A stretch of 64,000 nt of DNA from contig CAYRTL010000012.1 in the NCBI GenBank assembly GCA_964427005.1, forward strand, positions 3,378-67,377. Direction: 5' to 3'. This DNA comes from JAMXLO01 sp964427005. GTDB taxonomy: Bacteria; Pseudomonadota; Alphaproteobacteria; Acetobacterales; Acetobacteraceae. Below the pieces are notes generated by a model. The model was not told the DNA's origin. It ran no database searches and worked only from the letters and a program-made list of their open reading frames with translations. Of this stretch, positions 50,647 to 58,375 are shown piece after piece. Every line of letters starts with the position of its first letter. The first letter of the stretch is position 1. The position numbers and the translations under genes were made by a program.

Positions 50647-52146
50647 CTACAGCGGCAGCCGGCCTTGGCGTTCCGGCCGATCGGCCGTCGCGCCAACCTC
50701 GCCATCGGCAAAGCGCAGGCGCAGCCGCGCGCCGGGCGCCACTCTCGCGGCGCTGGTCAGCGGGTGGCCGGAGGCATCCGAAACAACCGCGTACCCGCGC
50801 TGCAGCACCGCAAGCGGCGATACGGATTCAAGCCTCGCCGCGGTCCCTTCCAGGCGCGCTTGCGTCTCGCGCAGCGTGGCGCGGAGCGGCGCTTCGGACA
50901 GGCGCCCCAGCGTGCGGCCGGCGCGATTATGTATGCCGGCGACCGCATGGCGCAGGCAGGCAACCAGCTTCTGCCCGCACAACTCCAGCGTCGAATGGCG
51001 CCGAGCCACGAGGTTTGGCAGGGCGATGATCAGCCGCACGCCGCGCTCCCGCACACGCTCCCGGCAGGTTGCCAGCATAGCAGGCAGGTCGGGCAGCCGC
51101 CGGACCGCCGCATCCAGCGCCGCTTCGCGCTTGTGCAGCAGATTGGGCAAGGCGAGCATCAGCCTCTCCGCCCTGTCGTCCAGCCGCTGCCGCACGCCGC
51201 CAAGCAACCCTGGCAGGTCAGGCAGGCCCCTTTCCGCCCGTGACAGGCGCAACCGGCGCTCCTGCGCCAGCCGGTTCAACCCGCCGATGAGCCGGGCCGC
51301 CTTGTGCTCCAGATCCGCGACCAGATCCGCTCGCGCCGGCACGGCGAGTTCGGCTGCCGCTGTCGGCGTCGGCGCCCGCCTGTCGGCTGCGAAGTCAATC
51401 AGGGTGGTGTCGGTCTCATGCCCCACCGCGGAGATCAGCGGAATGCGGCAGGCGGCGGCGGCACGCACGACATCTTCCTCGTTGAACGCCATCAGGTCTT
51501 CAAGACTGCCACCCCCGCGCGCCACGATGAGCACGTCCGGGCGCGGTACCACGCGCTCGAAGCCAATGATGGCGGCAGCAATGCGGACCGCTGCGCCCTC
51601 GCCCTGCACTGGCACGGGCCACAGCAGCACGGGGCGCGGGAAGCGCCGCATGATCGTGGTGCGGATATCCTGGATCACGGCGCCACGCTCGCTGGTGATG
51701 ACACCGACCACCGCCGGCAATACCGGAAGGGCGCGTTTGCGGTCGGCATCGAACAGCCCCTCAGCCGCAAGGCGAACACGCAGCATCTCAATGCGGGCGA
51801 GCAGTGCGCCGGCGCCGGCATACTCCATCCGTTCGGTGATGAGCTGATACGAAGAGCGTTCGGCATAAGCGGAGATGCGGCCGGTGGCGATGATCTCCAC
51901 GCCATTCTCCGGCACCATGCCCAACCGCGCGACAGACGATTTCCAGACGACGCCGGCGATCTTCGCGCCCTCGTCCTTCAGCGAGAAGTAGATGTGGCCG
52001 GACGGATAGCGCTTCAGTTCAGTGATCTCGCCGCGCACGCGCACCCGGCCGAAATTGCCTTCCAGCGTACGCTTCACCGCGCCGGAGATTTCGGAGACGG
52101 TGTATTCCGGGACATTGGAAACGGCGGGAGCGGCCAGATCGTTCAT
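50647..52146 (-). CDS. xseA: Exodeoxyribonuclease VII large subunit
   Basis: A 499-residue large subunit of the nuclease that degrades single-stranded DNA. The N-terminal OB-fold region is PEYTVSEISGAVKRTLEGNFGRVRVRGEI, followed by GHIYFSLKDEGAKIAGVVWKS. The catalytic domain has VVGVITSERGAVIQDIRTTIMRRFP, VLIVARGGGSLEDLMAFNEEDVVRA and SAVGHETDTTLIDFAADRRAPTPTAAAE. A long helical repeat region (280-430) ends in VLQRGYAVVSDASG. CGGAGG touches the ATG, an unusually short gap. It lies back-to-back with purD; the small subunit xseB is not in the window. Confidence 0.95.
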   Translation of the reverse strand: MNDLAAPAVSNVPEYTVSEISGAVKRTLEGNFGRVRVRGEITELKRYPSGHIYFSLKDEGAKIAGVVWKSSVARLGMVPENGVEIIATGRISAYAERSSYQLITERMEYAGAGALLARIEMLRVRLAAEGLFDADRKRALPVLPAVVGVITSERGAVIQDIRTTIMRRFPRPVLLWPVPVQGEGAAVRIAAAIIGFERVVPRPDVLIVARGGGSLEDLMAFNEEDVVRAAAACRIPLISAVGHETDTTLIDFAADRRAPTPTAAAELAVPARADLVADLEHKAARLIGGLNRLAQERRLRLSRAERGLPDLPGLLGGVRQRLDDRAERLMLALPNLLHKREAALDAAVRRLPDLPAMLATCRERVRERGVRLIIALPNLVARRHSTLELCGQKLVACLRHAVAGIHNRAGRTLGRLSEAPLRATLRETQARLEGTAARLESVSPLAVLQRGYAVVSDASGHPLTSAARVAPGARLRLRFADGEVGATADRPERQGRLPL

Positions 52147-52251
52147 CCTCCGACAATAGGCAATCGGCGGATGTTCCGCGAGCCGTTCGCCGGGATCGCG
52201 CAACGTGCTACAGCGCGCGGCGATGCCGAGGACTGCCCGGAAGGAACCTGA

Positions 52252-53526
52252 ATGCGCGTGCTGGTGATCGGATCGGGTGGACGTGAGCATGCGCTGTGCT
52301 GGTCGCTCGCGGCGAGCCCGCTCCTGACCAAGCTGTGGTGCGCGCCCGGCAATCCCGGCATCGCCCGGATCGCGGAATGCGTGCCGATCGGGGCGATGGA
52401 CTTCCCGGCGCTGGTCGGCTTCGCGCAGGACAATGAGGTGGACCTGGTGGTGCCTGGCCCCGAGGCGCCGCTGGTAGCCGGCATCACCGACGCAATGGAA
52501 GCGGTCTCGATCCCCTGCATCGGGCCATCGCGCGCGGCGGCGCGGCTCGAAGGCAGCAAGGCGTTCACCAAGGAACTGTGCGACGCGGCTGGCATCCCCA
52601 CCGCGCAGTGGGAGCGTTTCGACGATGCGGAGGCGGCGCGGGAGTTCGTGCGCCGCCGAGGCGCGCCGATCGTGGTGAAGGCGGACGGGCTGGCTGCCGG
52701 CAAGGGCGTGGTGGTCGCGGCGACCGAGGACGAGGCGCTGGCGGCGATCGACACGATGATGCAGGCGCGGGCGTTCGGCGAGGCAGGTGCCTCGGTGGTG
52801 ATCGAGGAATGCCTTGTCGGCGAGGAGGTCTCGCTGTTCGCGCTGTGCGACGGTGAGACCGCGCTGCCCCTTGGCGCGGCGCAGGACCACAAGCGTGTAG
52901 GAGAAGGAGAGACAGGGGCGAACACCGGCGGCATGGGCGCCTATGCGCCGACGCCGTCCTTTCCGCCGGCGCTGCAAGAGGCTGCCATGGACGGGATCAT
53001 ACGTCCCGCGCTCGCCGAGATGGCGCGCCGCGGCACGCCATTCCGCGGCATCCTGTACGCCGGGCTGATCCTGACAGCCGAAGGCGTGAAGCTGATCGAG
53101 TTCAACGTGCGTTTCGGCGATCCGGAGTGTCAGGCTCTGCTGCCGCGCCTGATGTCCGATCTGCTGCCGGCGCTCCAGGCTGCGTATGACGGCGAACTGA
53201 AGAACTTCGATCTGCGCTGGAACGATGTCGCCTCGATTGCGGTGGTGATGGCCGCGCGTGGCTACCCGGAGGCGCCGCAGCGGGGCAGCGAGATCCGCGG
53301 GTTGGATCAGGCGGCTGCGGCACCGGGTGTTCAGATCTTCCATGCCGGCACAGAGGCCGATGCGAACGGACGGATACGCGCGGCCGGCGGACGGGTGCTG
53401 AACATATGCGCGACCGGCACTGATCTTCGGGCAGCGCGGGATGCGGCGTATGAGGCCGTACGACTGATCGATTGGCCCGAGGGTTTCTGCCGTCACGATA
53501 TCGGTTGGCGGGCGCTGCAAGGCTAG
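52252..53526 (+). CDS. purD: Phosphoribosylamine-glycine ligase PurD
   Basis: A 424-residue ATP-grasp enzyme for the second step of purine synthesis. The N-terminal domain is RVLVIGSGGREHALCWSLAASP, the substrate loop PGNPGIARIA, and the ATP-grasp core has GSKAFTKELCDAAGIPTA, IVVKADGLAAGKGVVVA, QDHKRVGEGETGANTGGMGAYAP and LIEFNVRFGDPECQALLPRL. AAGGAACCTGA precedes the ATG. Its stop overlaps the mlaA stop on the other strand by 4 bp. Confidence 0.97.
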   Translation: MRVLVIGSGGREHALCWSLAASPLLTKLWCAPGNPGIARIAECVPIGAMDFPALVGFAQDNEVDLVVPGPEAPLVAGITDAMEAVSIPCIGPSRAAARLEGSKAFTKELCDAAGIPTAQWERFDDAEAAREFVRRRGAPIVVKADGLAAGKGVVVAATEDEALAAIDTMMQARAFGEAGASVVIEECLVGEEVSLFALCDGETALPLGAAQDHKRVGEGETGANTGGMGAYAPTPSFPPALQEAAMDGIIRPALAEMARRGTPFRGILYAGLILTAEGVKLIEFNVRFGDPECQALLPRLMSDLLPALQAAYDGELKNFDLRWNDVASIAVVMAARGYPEAPQRGSEIRGLDQAAAAPGVQIFHAGTEADANGRIRAAGGRVLNICATGTDLRAARDAAYEAVRLIDWPEGFCRHDIGWRALQG

Positions 53527-54248
53527 CGGGCTATCTCCGCCGCTCCGACAGGACAACCGCGCTGGAGATATTCGAGATACTCCTGTCGCTGGACGGTGTA
53601 GGGATCCACGCTGGCGATATCAGGCCGATCGGCAACGTGGCGCAGCGATGCTGCCCCCGTAGCTACGTCCGTCACTGCATCGAACACCACAAGCCAGGTC
53701 GCGACCTGACCCAGTGCGTAGTACCCGGCGGTGAACACCACGGCGATGATGCCGAATGACGTGACGTTCGCCGGTCCAACGGCGGGCAAGACGAGATATG
53801 GACCGGGCGGCACGCCAAAGGTGCATATCGCCTCGCCGAACTCCGTCTCTCGGCGAACGAGGCCCATGCGCGTAGCGGGATCAAACAACCCGCCGACACC
53901 AACTGTCGTGTTGATCGCCAGCCGCTCCACCGAGACGCGGGAATCGGCGTAGTTCCCTTGCAGCAGATTGGTGACGATGAATTCCCATTCGCTGAGGTTC
54001 TCGTAGAAGTTGCGACCGATCTGGCGCAGGTCGGGCGAGACGGATGTCTGGCCGAAGGCGGCGATCGGATCGACGACGTTGTTGAGCAGCGCGTTGTTGA
54101 ACGAGAACATCGCGCGGTTGAAGGGCTCCAGCGGGTCCTCGGCCGCGCGCGCGGTCCTTGCGGTGAGGGTGAGCAAGGCGGTCAGCACCAGGACTGTCAG
54201 GGGGCGCACGCGCCCAGGCATGTCACGCTTGGCTCGTATTCCATGCAT
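53523..54248 (-). CDS. mlaA: MlaA (VacJ) family outer-membrane lipid asymmetry protein
   Basis: A 241-residue exported protein of the MlaA family, which removes phospholipids from the outer leaflet of the outer membrane. Conserved blocks are DPLEPFNRAMFSFNNALLNNVVDPIA, RIGRNFYENLSEW-like GRNFYENLSEWEFIVTNLLQGNY, NTTVGVGGLFDPATRMGL, FGEAICTFGVPPGPYLVLPAVGPANV and RQEYLEYLQRGC. The leader (LTVLVLTALLTLTARTARA) has no lipobox cysteine, so it appears to be cleaved by signal peptidase I, unlike E. coli MlaA. I start at 54248, where AAGGTCAGCGC precedes ATG; 54221 is possible. PqiABC in the same window works on related lipids. Confidence 0.9.
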   Translation of the reverse strand: MHGIRAKRDMPGRVRPLTVLVLTALLTLTARTARAAEDPLEPFNRAMFSFNNALLNNVVDPIAAFGQTSVSPDLRQIGRNFYENLSEWEFIVTNLLQGNYADSRVSVERLAINTTVGVGGLFDPATRMGLVRRETEFGEAICTFGVPPGPYLVLPAVGPANVTSFGIIAVVFTAGYYALGQVATWLVVFDAVTDVATGAASLRHVADRPDIASVDPYTVQRQEYLEYLQRGCPVGAAEIAR

Positions 54249-54796
54249 GCGCTGACCTTGCCGGAATTCGATGCATACGGGTAGCAGCAATTCCGACGCC
54301 GCACTATCGGCGGTGCGCGAAGAACACGTGACCGAGTGCGGCCGTCCGGGGCACATCCGGCAGCCGCAGCGCGTGCTGACGTGTCTCGACACTGTCTCAA
54401 AGCATCGCAAAGCGAGGCAATGGGGCGACAGGTGAGAAATCCGCAAGGCATGCGTTAAGGTTTCACACGGAGAACACCGAGCTTCAAAGCCACGGAGAGC
54501 CACCGAGGAATTCCATCGCGCTTCGCGCGCAGCGCTTGAATCCCTTCTCAGCGGCCCTTTGTGGCTTTGGAGCTCGGTGTTCTCCGTGTGAAATCTTACC
54601 ACTGTCACTCTGGATGATGATGGGATTTCGTCACGTCGCATGGGAACCAGCGCCAGAGGTTGGGCGAAGAGTTCGCGGGCAACGGGGACGGAGTTCGGGG
54701 AGAGGTAAGCATGGCTATTCTGTCCTGGAGGGAGCCAGGGAGACGGATGTTATCTTCACTAAATTAAGGTTAGAGTGAGAAACTGCCCTGCTCCGC
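54249..54796. other. Gene-free interval before the toxin-antitoxin pair
   Basis: About 550 bp separate mlaA from the antitoxin stop. The interval holds the mlaA promoter region (54249-54456, no clear elements seen), palindrome copy C (54457-54597), and about 200 bp (54598-54796) that lack a supportable gene, although a few short frames exist. The A+T-rich spot TTATCTTCACTAAATTAAGG at 54748-54767 stands out against its surroundings; I can give it no function. Confidence 0.5.
54457..54597. repeat. Long palindrome, copy C (full length)
   Basis: Arms of 37 nt (54457-54493 and 54561-54597) match with two mismatches and carry TTTCACACGGAGAACACCGA, then CTTCAAAGCCAC. Pairing continues inward, imperfectly, through GCCACCGAGGAA/CTCAGCGGC to an apex at CGCTTCGCGCGCAGCG, so the whole 141 bp can fold as one hairpin. 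It lies upstream of mlaA. Confidence 0.85.
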
Positions 54797-55132
54797 CTAC
54801 AGGATCGCCTCGATTCCCTTGCGGCGGATGAGGTTCAGCAGGACCAGGACCGGGCCGCTCGGGCGCTTGGTGCCACGCTCGATCTGCGAGACGTAGCCGA
54901 CGGTGAGGTTGAGATAGCGGGCGAATACCGCCTGGCTGAGATGCGCGCGCTCACGCAGTGCACGGATTTCGTCACCGCTGAGTGGCTCGGTAGCGTGCGC
55001 GCAAGGGCCGAGATGACGGAGTGTGATCTTCTCGTGACTGGCCGCGTCCACGATTCCGACACGACGCATATCGTCGGCCGTTTCGAGCAAAGCCTGGGTC
55101 AACCGGCTAGGTTGCGTCTTCTGCTTCGTCAT
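54797..55132 (-). CDS. HigA/NadS-like helix-turn-helix antitoxin
   Basis: A 111-residue Xre-type DNA-binding protein. The HTH is EIRALRERAHLSQAVFARYL followed by NLTVGYVSQIERGTKRPSGP near the C terminus, as in NadS/HigA antitoxins that pair with RelE-like toxins. AGGAGGTACAGG precedes the ATG. It overlaps the end of the toxin gene by 26 bp, so the order is toxin first, antitoxin second, as in HigBA modules. It would bind the palindrome upstream of the toxin and neutralise the toxin. Confidence 0.85.
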   Translation of the reverse strand: MTKQKTQPSRLTQALLETADDMRRVGIVDAASHEKITLRHLGPCAHATEPLSGDEIRALRERAHLSQAVFARYLNLTVGYVSQIERGTKRPSGPVLVLLNLIRRKGIEAIL

Positions 55133-55496
55133 CCTGTACCTCCTGTAACGCGTCCTCCTCGATCGCGCGGGCAATGCGCAACGCGCTTGCGGTCAGCCAT
55201 GACGCGCCGATCTCCCGAAGCGTCAGTAGTTCGTCAGGGCCGATGTTGTCCCGCTCGTGCTTGGCGAAGCCATAGAGGAAGACTGCCCGATCGCCGGCGC
55301 GGTAGGCGATCAACATGCGGTACCCACCGGATCGTCCCTGGCCGGCGCGTGCCACGCGCTGTTTGATGATGCCGCCGCCGAGGTCGGCATCGATCAGACC
55401 CCGCTCCCCGCGCGCAATGGCCTCTACGAGGCTACGGCTCGCGATCCGCTCGCGCCTGGTGAAGCGGGCGACCCACTTGGTCAGGTAAATCCGCAC
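55107..55496 (-). CDS. RelE/HigB-type toxin
   Basis: A 129-residue protein of the RelE/ParE superfamily (COG4737-like). The diagnostic core is QRVARAGQGRSGGYRMLIAYRAGDRAVFLYGFAKHERDNI, with LLTLREIGASWL after it. The C-terminal 25 residues are acidic (EEDALQEVQDDEAEDA). The start is a GTG close to a well-formed promoter. Such toxins cleave ribosome-bound mRNA. The pair sits in an otherwise ordinary core region next to a palindromic repeat. Confidence 0.85.
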   Translation of the reverse strand: MRIYLTKWVARFTRRERIASRSLVEAIARGERGLIDADLGGGIIKQRVARAGQGRSGGYRMLIAYRAGDRAVFLYGFAKHERDNIGPDELLTLREIGASWLTASALRIARAIEEDALQEVQDDEAEDAT

Positions 55497-55510
55497 GAGA
55501 TCGTAGTGCC

Positions 55511-55543
55511 TAGGACTATAGTTCTAAGTACCACGAAACTCAA
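55511..55543 (-). promoter_or_regulatory. Toxin-antitoxin promoter with overlapping operator palindrome
   Basis: Read on the minus strand, TTGAGT (55543-55538) and TATAGT (55520-55515) are spaced 17 bp apart, giving a near-consensus promoter that would start transcription about a dozen bases before the toxin GTG. The -10 lies inside TAGGACTATAGTTCTA (55511-55526), a palindrome with one mismatched pair, the natural site for autorepression by the antitoxin. Confidence 0.65.
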
Positions 55544-55722
55544 GCCGATTTCCGCGGCCTGCGCGCAGCATGCAGTCGCGGGTGTCGCAATGTGTTAAGG
55601 GGGGTCCTGGTAGCCGAAATGACGCGCCGAGATCTTCTCGGGGCTGGTCGACATTTGGGCTAGTCAGGAATTAGCCAAGTTGTGCGGCGGTGCGGGGTAA
55701 TGAACGATCGCGCCGACTGTCC

Positions 55723-56163
55723 TTACCTCCTCTCCTCAAAGAAGCCACGCAGCAACGCCGCAGCCTCCGCCTCCCTCACTCCCCCCACCACCTCCGGCCG
55801 CCACAAGCACGACGAAGCGTCGAACACCCGCGCGCCGTGCTCCACGCCGCCCCCCTTCGGATCATAGGCCCCGAACACCACCCGCTTCACGCGGAAGAAA
55901 CTCGCCGCCTGCGCGCACATCGGACACGGCTCCAGCGTCACCACCAGCTCGCAGTCCGGCAGCCGCGCCTCGCCTCGCGCCGCCGCAGCCGCTCGTAGCG
56001 CCAGCAGCTCCGCATGCGCCGATGCGTCGTGCCGCGCCTCCACTTCGTTGCCGGCCCGCGCCAGCACAGCGCCGCTGCCGTCGAGGACGACGGCACCCAC
56101 CGGCACCTCGCCGCGTGCCGCCGCCGCCCGTGCCTCGGCCAGTGCGATTTCCATCGGGACCAT
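55723..56163 (-). CDS. tadA: tRNA-specific adenosine deaminase TadA
   Basis: A 146-residue zinc deaminase that makes inosine at the wobble base of tRNA-Arg(ACG). The zinc and catalytic residues are in ASAHAELLAL (His50, Glu52) and LEPCPMCAQA (Cys80, Cys83). The following VVFGAYDPKGGGVEHG is the TadA-specific loop that in E. coli reads GA.D.K.GA. The length is right for TadA. Its start is 33 bp from the divergent CMD-family gene. Confidence 0.9.
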   Translation of the reverse strand: MVPMEIALAEARAAAARGEVPVGAVVLDGSGAVLARAGNEVEARHDASAHAELLALRAAAAARGEARLPDCELVVTLEPCPMCAQAASFFRVKRVVFGAYDPKGGGVEHGARVFDASSCLWRPEVVGGVREAEAAALLRGFFEERR

Positions 56164-56195
56164 GCCACACTCATCTTCATCGACGGAGGAAACCG

Positions 56196-56753
56196 ATGCC
56201 CCGCATCCCCCTGGTCACCAAGGCCAGCATGACCGACGAACAGCGTCGCGTATACGACGCCATGATGTCGGGCCCGCGCCGTTCGCCGCCGGTGGGGCCG
56301 CTCGCCGCCGCCATGCATCGTCCGGACCTGGCGGAGAAGTGGTCGGACCTCGGCCTCGTGTTGCGTTTCAACTCCAGCTTCGAGCCGCGGTTGCGCGAGT
56401 TCGTAATCCTGCTCACCGGCCGGTATTGGGACTGCCAGTTCGAGTGGTTCTCGCACGAAGCCGAGGCGCGCAAGGCTGGGCTGTCGGAGCAGACGATAGA
56501 AACGCTCCGCAACGGCGGGCACAGTTTCGTGGCGCAGGACGAACAGGCTATCCATGATTACGCCATCGAGCTGCTGCGCGATCATCGTGTCGGCGATGCT
56601 ACGTATAAGCGAATCCTGGATGCCCATGGCACCGCCGGCATCGTGGAGCTGACTGCGCTCATCGGCTATTACGCCATGGTCGCACTGACATTGAACGCGC
56701 ACGAGATTGGCGTGCCGGAGGGCGCTACGCCACCCTTGCCCGAATTGCCTTGA
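56196..56753 (+). CDS. Carboxymuconolactone decarboxylase (CMD/AhpD) family protein
   Basis: A 185-residue all-helical protein. PRIPLVTKASMTDEQRRVYDAMMSG and GPLAAAMHRPDLAEKWSDLGLVLRFNSSFEPRLREFVILLTGRYWDCQFEW are characteristic of the single-domain CMD group related to PA26/AhpD-like proteins. There is no CxxC motif, the catalytic pair of AhpD, so peroxidase activity is unlikely. CGGAGGAAACCG precedes the ATG. It is followed 2 bp after its stop by a perfect palindrome. Confidence 0.8.
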   Translation: MPRIPLVTKASMTDEQRRVYDAMMSGPRRSPPVGPLAAAMHRPDLAEKWSDLGLVLRFNSSFEPRLREFVILLTGRYWDCQFEWFSHEAEARKAGLSEQTIETLRNGGHSFVAQDEQAIHDYAIELLRDHRVGDATYKRILDAHGTAGIVELTALIGYYAMVALTLNAHEIGVPEGATPPLPELP

Positions 56754-56755
56754 TC

Positions 56756-56849
56756 TGTCATTGCGAGGAGCGAAGCGACGAAGCAATCCCCACCATGGGT
56801 GCGCGATCACGAAGGAGATTGCTTCGTCGCTTCGCTCCTCGCAATGACA
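56756..56849. repeat. Perfect 33-bp inverted repeat (TGTCATTGCGAGGAGCGAAG type)
   Basis: Arms 56756-56788 and 56817-56849 are exact reverse complements, with a 28-nt spacer containing CCATGGGTGCGCGATCA. This wording (CATTGCGAGGAGCGAAGCGA) is one I recognise as a dispersed palindrome found in many bacteria. It occupies the CMD/glutamine-amidotransferase-like spacer; the next ATG is 14 bp beyond it. Confidence 0.9.
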
Positions 56850-56862
56850 AACGGGAAGTGCA

Positions 56863-57576
56863 ATGAATCGCCCCGTCATCGGCATCACGCTGGATTCCGA
56901 GCAGCCTGGCGGCTACTCGAAATATCCCTGGTATGCGATCCGGCAGAACTATGCCGATGCCATCGTGGCAGCGGGTGGGTTGCCGATTGCCCTGCCGCAT
57001 GACGCATCGCTGGCGGAGGCGTATCTCGATCGCATCGACGCGCTTGTCGTCACCGGAGGCGCATTCGACGTCGATCCGTCCTTGTATGGCGACAGCGACC
57101 GCCACGCCACGGTGACGCTGAAGGAAGGCCGCACCGCCGCTGAACTCGCGCTGACCAATGGCGCGCTGGCGCGCAACATGCCTGTACTTGGCATCTGTGG
57201 TGGCGAGCAGCTTCTCGCGGTTGCACTCGGCGGCACGCTGATCCAGCACATTCCCGATGCATTCGCCGATGCGCTGGAGCATGAGCAGCTCAATCCGCGC
57301 CACGAACCCGGCCATCCCGTCGCGGTGCGAAGTGGCACGCTGCTGCATCGCATCGTCGGTACCACGGAAATGCAAGTGAACTCCGCGCATCATCAGGCGG
57401 TGCGCGATGCCGGGCCGTATGCGGTGGTCAACGCGATCGCGCCAGACCAGGTGATCGAAGGCGTCGAGGATGCGCGTTACCGGTTCTGCCTCGGTGTGCA
57501 ATGGCATCCCGAGTTCTTCATCGATCCCGGCGACCGCCGCATCTTTGACGCGCTGATCGCCGCCTGCCGCGTATGA
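56863..57576 (+). CDS. Class-I glutamine amidotransferase-like hydrolase (peptidase C26, PuuD-like)
   Basis: A 237-residue enzyme of the gamma-glutamyl hydrolase/PuuD group. The nucleophile is Cys112 in LGICGGEQLLAVALGG, and the His and Glu are His215 and Glu217 in GVQWHPEFF. NSAHHQAVRD is the usual fourth block. In PuuD the nucleophile motif is normally GICRG; here it is GICGG. Likely substrates are gamma-glutamyl amides such as gamma-glutamyl-GABA. GGGAAGTGCA precedes the ATG. No other putrescine genes are near. Confidence 0.83.
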   Translation: MNRPVIGITLDSEQPGGYSKYPWYAIRQNYADAIVAAGGLPIALPHDASLAEAYLDRIDALVVTGGAFDVDPSLYGDSDRHATVTLKEGRTAAELALTNGALARNMPVLGICGGEQLLAVALGGTLIQHIPDAFADALEHEQLNPRHEPGHPVAVRSGTLLHRIVGTTEMQVNSAHHQAVRDAGPYAVVNAIAPDQVIEGVEDARYRFCLGVQWHPEFFIDPGDRRIFDALIAACRV

Positions 57577-57589
57577 TGGCCGGATCAAC

Positions 57590-58321
57590 ATGAGCGATTC
57601 CCCGCGCGGGGAACGCATCGCGAAATGGCTGGCGCGCGCCGGAGTGGCGAGCCGGCGCGACGCGGAAAAGCTGGTGGCCGAAGGACGGGTGCGGGTGAAC
57701 AACAAGCCGGTGACGCACCCGGCGACGTTTGTCGATCCCGGCGATATCGTGGTGGTGAACGGCACTGTCGTCGATGCGCCGGAGCGTACGCGACTCTGGC
57801 GGTATCACAAGCCTGTCGGCTTGGTGACCACGCATCGCGATCCGCAGGGACGGCCCACGGTATTCGAGAAGCTGCCGCCAGGCATGCCGCGCGTCGTGAG
57901 CGTCGGGCGGCTCGATCTGACCAGTGAGGGATTGCTGCTGCTCACGAACGACGGGGTGCTCGCCCGTAAATTGGAGTTGCCGTCCACGGGCTGGCTGCGG
58001 CGTTATCGCGTGCGCGTACACGGCGTGCCGGATGAGCGCCGGCTGGCGGCGCTGGCGAAGGGTATCACCATCGACGGCGTGGCGTATGGGCCGATCGATG
58101 CGGGACTCGATTCACGCCGGGGCGATAATGCGTGGCTCACCGTCAGCTTGCGCGAGGGCCGCAACCGCGAGGTGCGGCGAGTGATGGCGCATCTGGGCTT
58201 GGCGGTCACACGGTTGATCCGTATTGCGTATGGGCCGTTCCAGTTGGGGACGCTGCCGAGAGGCGCGGTGGACGAGGTGCCCACGCGTGTGCTGCGCGAT
58301 CAGTTGCCAAGGAATGAATAG
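57590..58321 (+). CDS. rluB: rRNA pseudouridine synthase, RluB/RsuA family
   Basis: A 243-residue pseudouridine synthase. An S4 RNA-binding domain (ERIAKWLARAGVASRRDAEKLVAEGRVRVNN) precedes the catalytic domain, where Asp109 in SVGRLDLTSEGLLLLTNDG is the nucleophile, with YHKPVGLVTTHRD and LREGRNREVRRVM nearby. The RluB/E/F/RsuA group modifies 23S or 16S rRNA; RluB is the best fit by the EGLLLLTNDG segment. Together with rsmD, next on the strand, it makes a short rRNA-modification unit separated by a hairpin. Confidence 0.87.
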   Translation: MSDSPRGERIAKWLARAGVASRRDAEKLVAEGRVRVNNKPVTHPATFVDPGDIVVVNGTVVDAPERTRLWRYHKPVGLVTTHRDPQGRPTVFEKLPPGMPRVVSVGRLDLTSEGLLLLTNDGVLARKLELPSTGWLRRYRVRVHGVPDERRLAALAKGITIDGVAYGPIDAGLDSRRGDNAWLTVSLREGRNREVRRVMAHLGLAVTRLIRIAYGPFQLGTLPRGAVDEVPTRVLRDQLPRNE

Positions 58322-58370
58322 GAAAGCTTCCACACGGAGAACACGGAGTGCTCTCCGTGTGGAAGCTTTC
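58322..58370. repeat. Long palindrome, copy D (minimal)
   Basis: A perfect 19-bp inverted repeat: GAAAGCTTCCACACGGAGA with its complement, loop ACACGGAGTGC. This is the outermost part of the longer copies without the internal section. It starts directly at the rluB stop and ends 5 bp before the rsmD ATG. Confidence 0.85.
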
Positions 58371-58375
58371 TTGCC

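Noticed and set aside
52147..53556. Long N-terminal extension of xseA
   Set aside because: It is antisense to purD and lacks conserved sequence; XseA homologues begin near MNDLAAPAVSNVPEY.
54536..54778. 80-residue frame in the gap before the toxin-antitoxin pair
   Set aside because: It begins inside palindrome copy C, has no ribosome site and no similarity I recognise.
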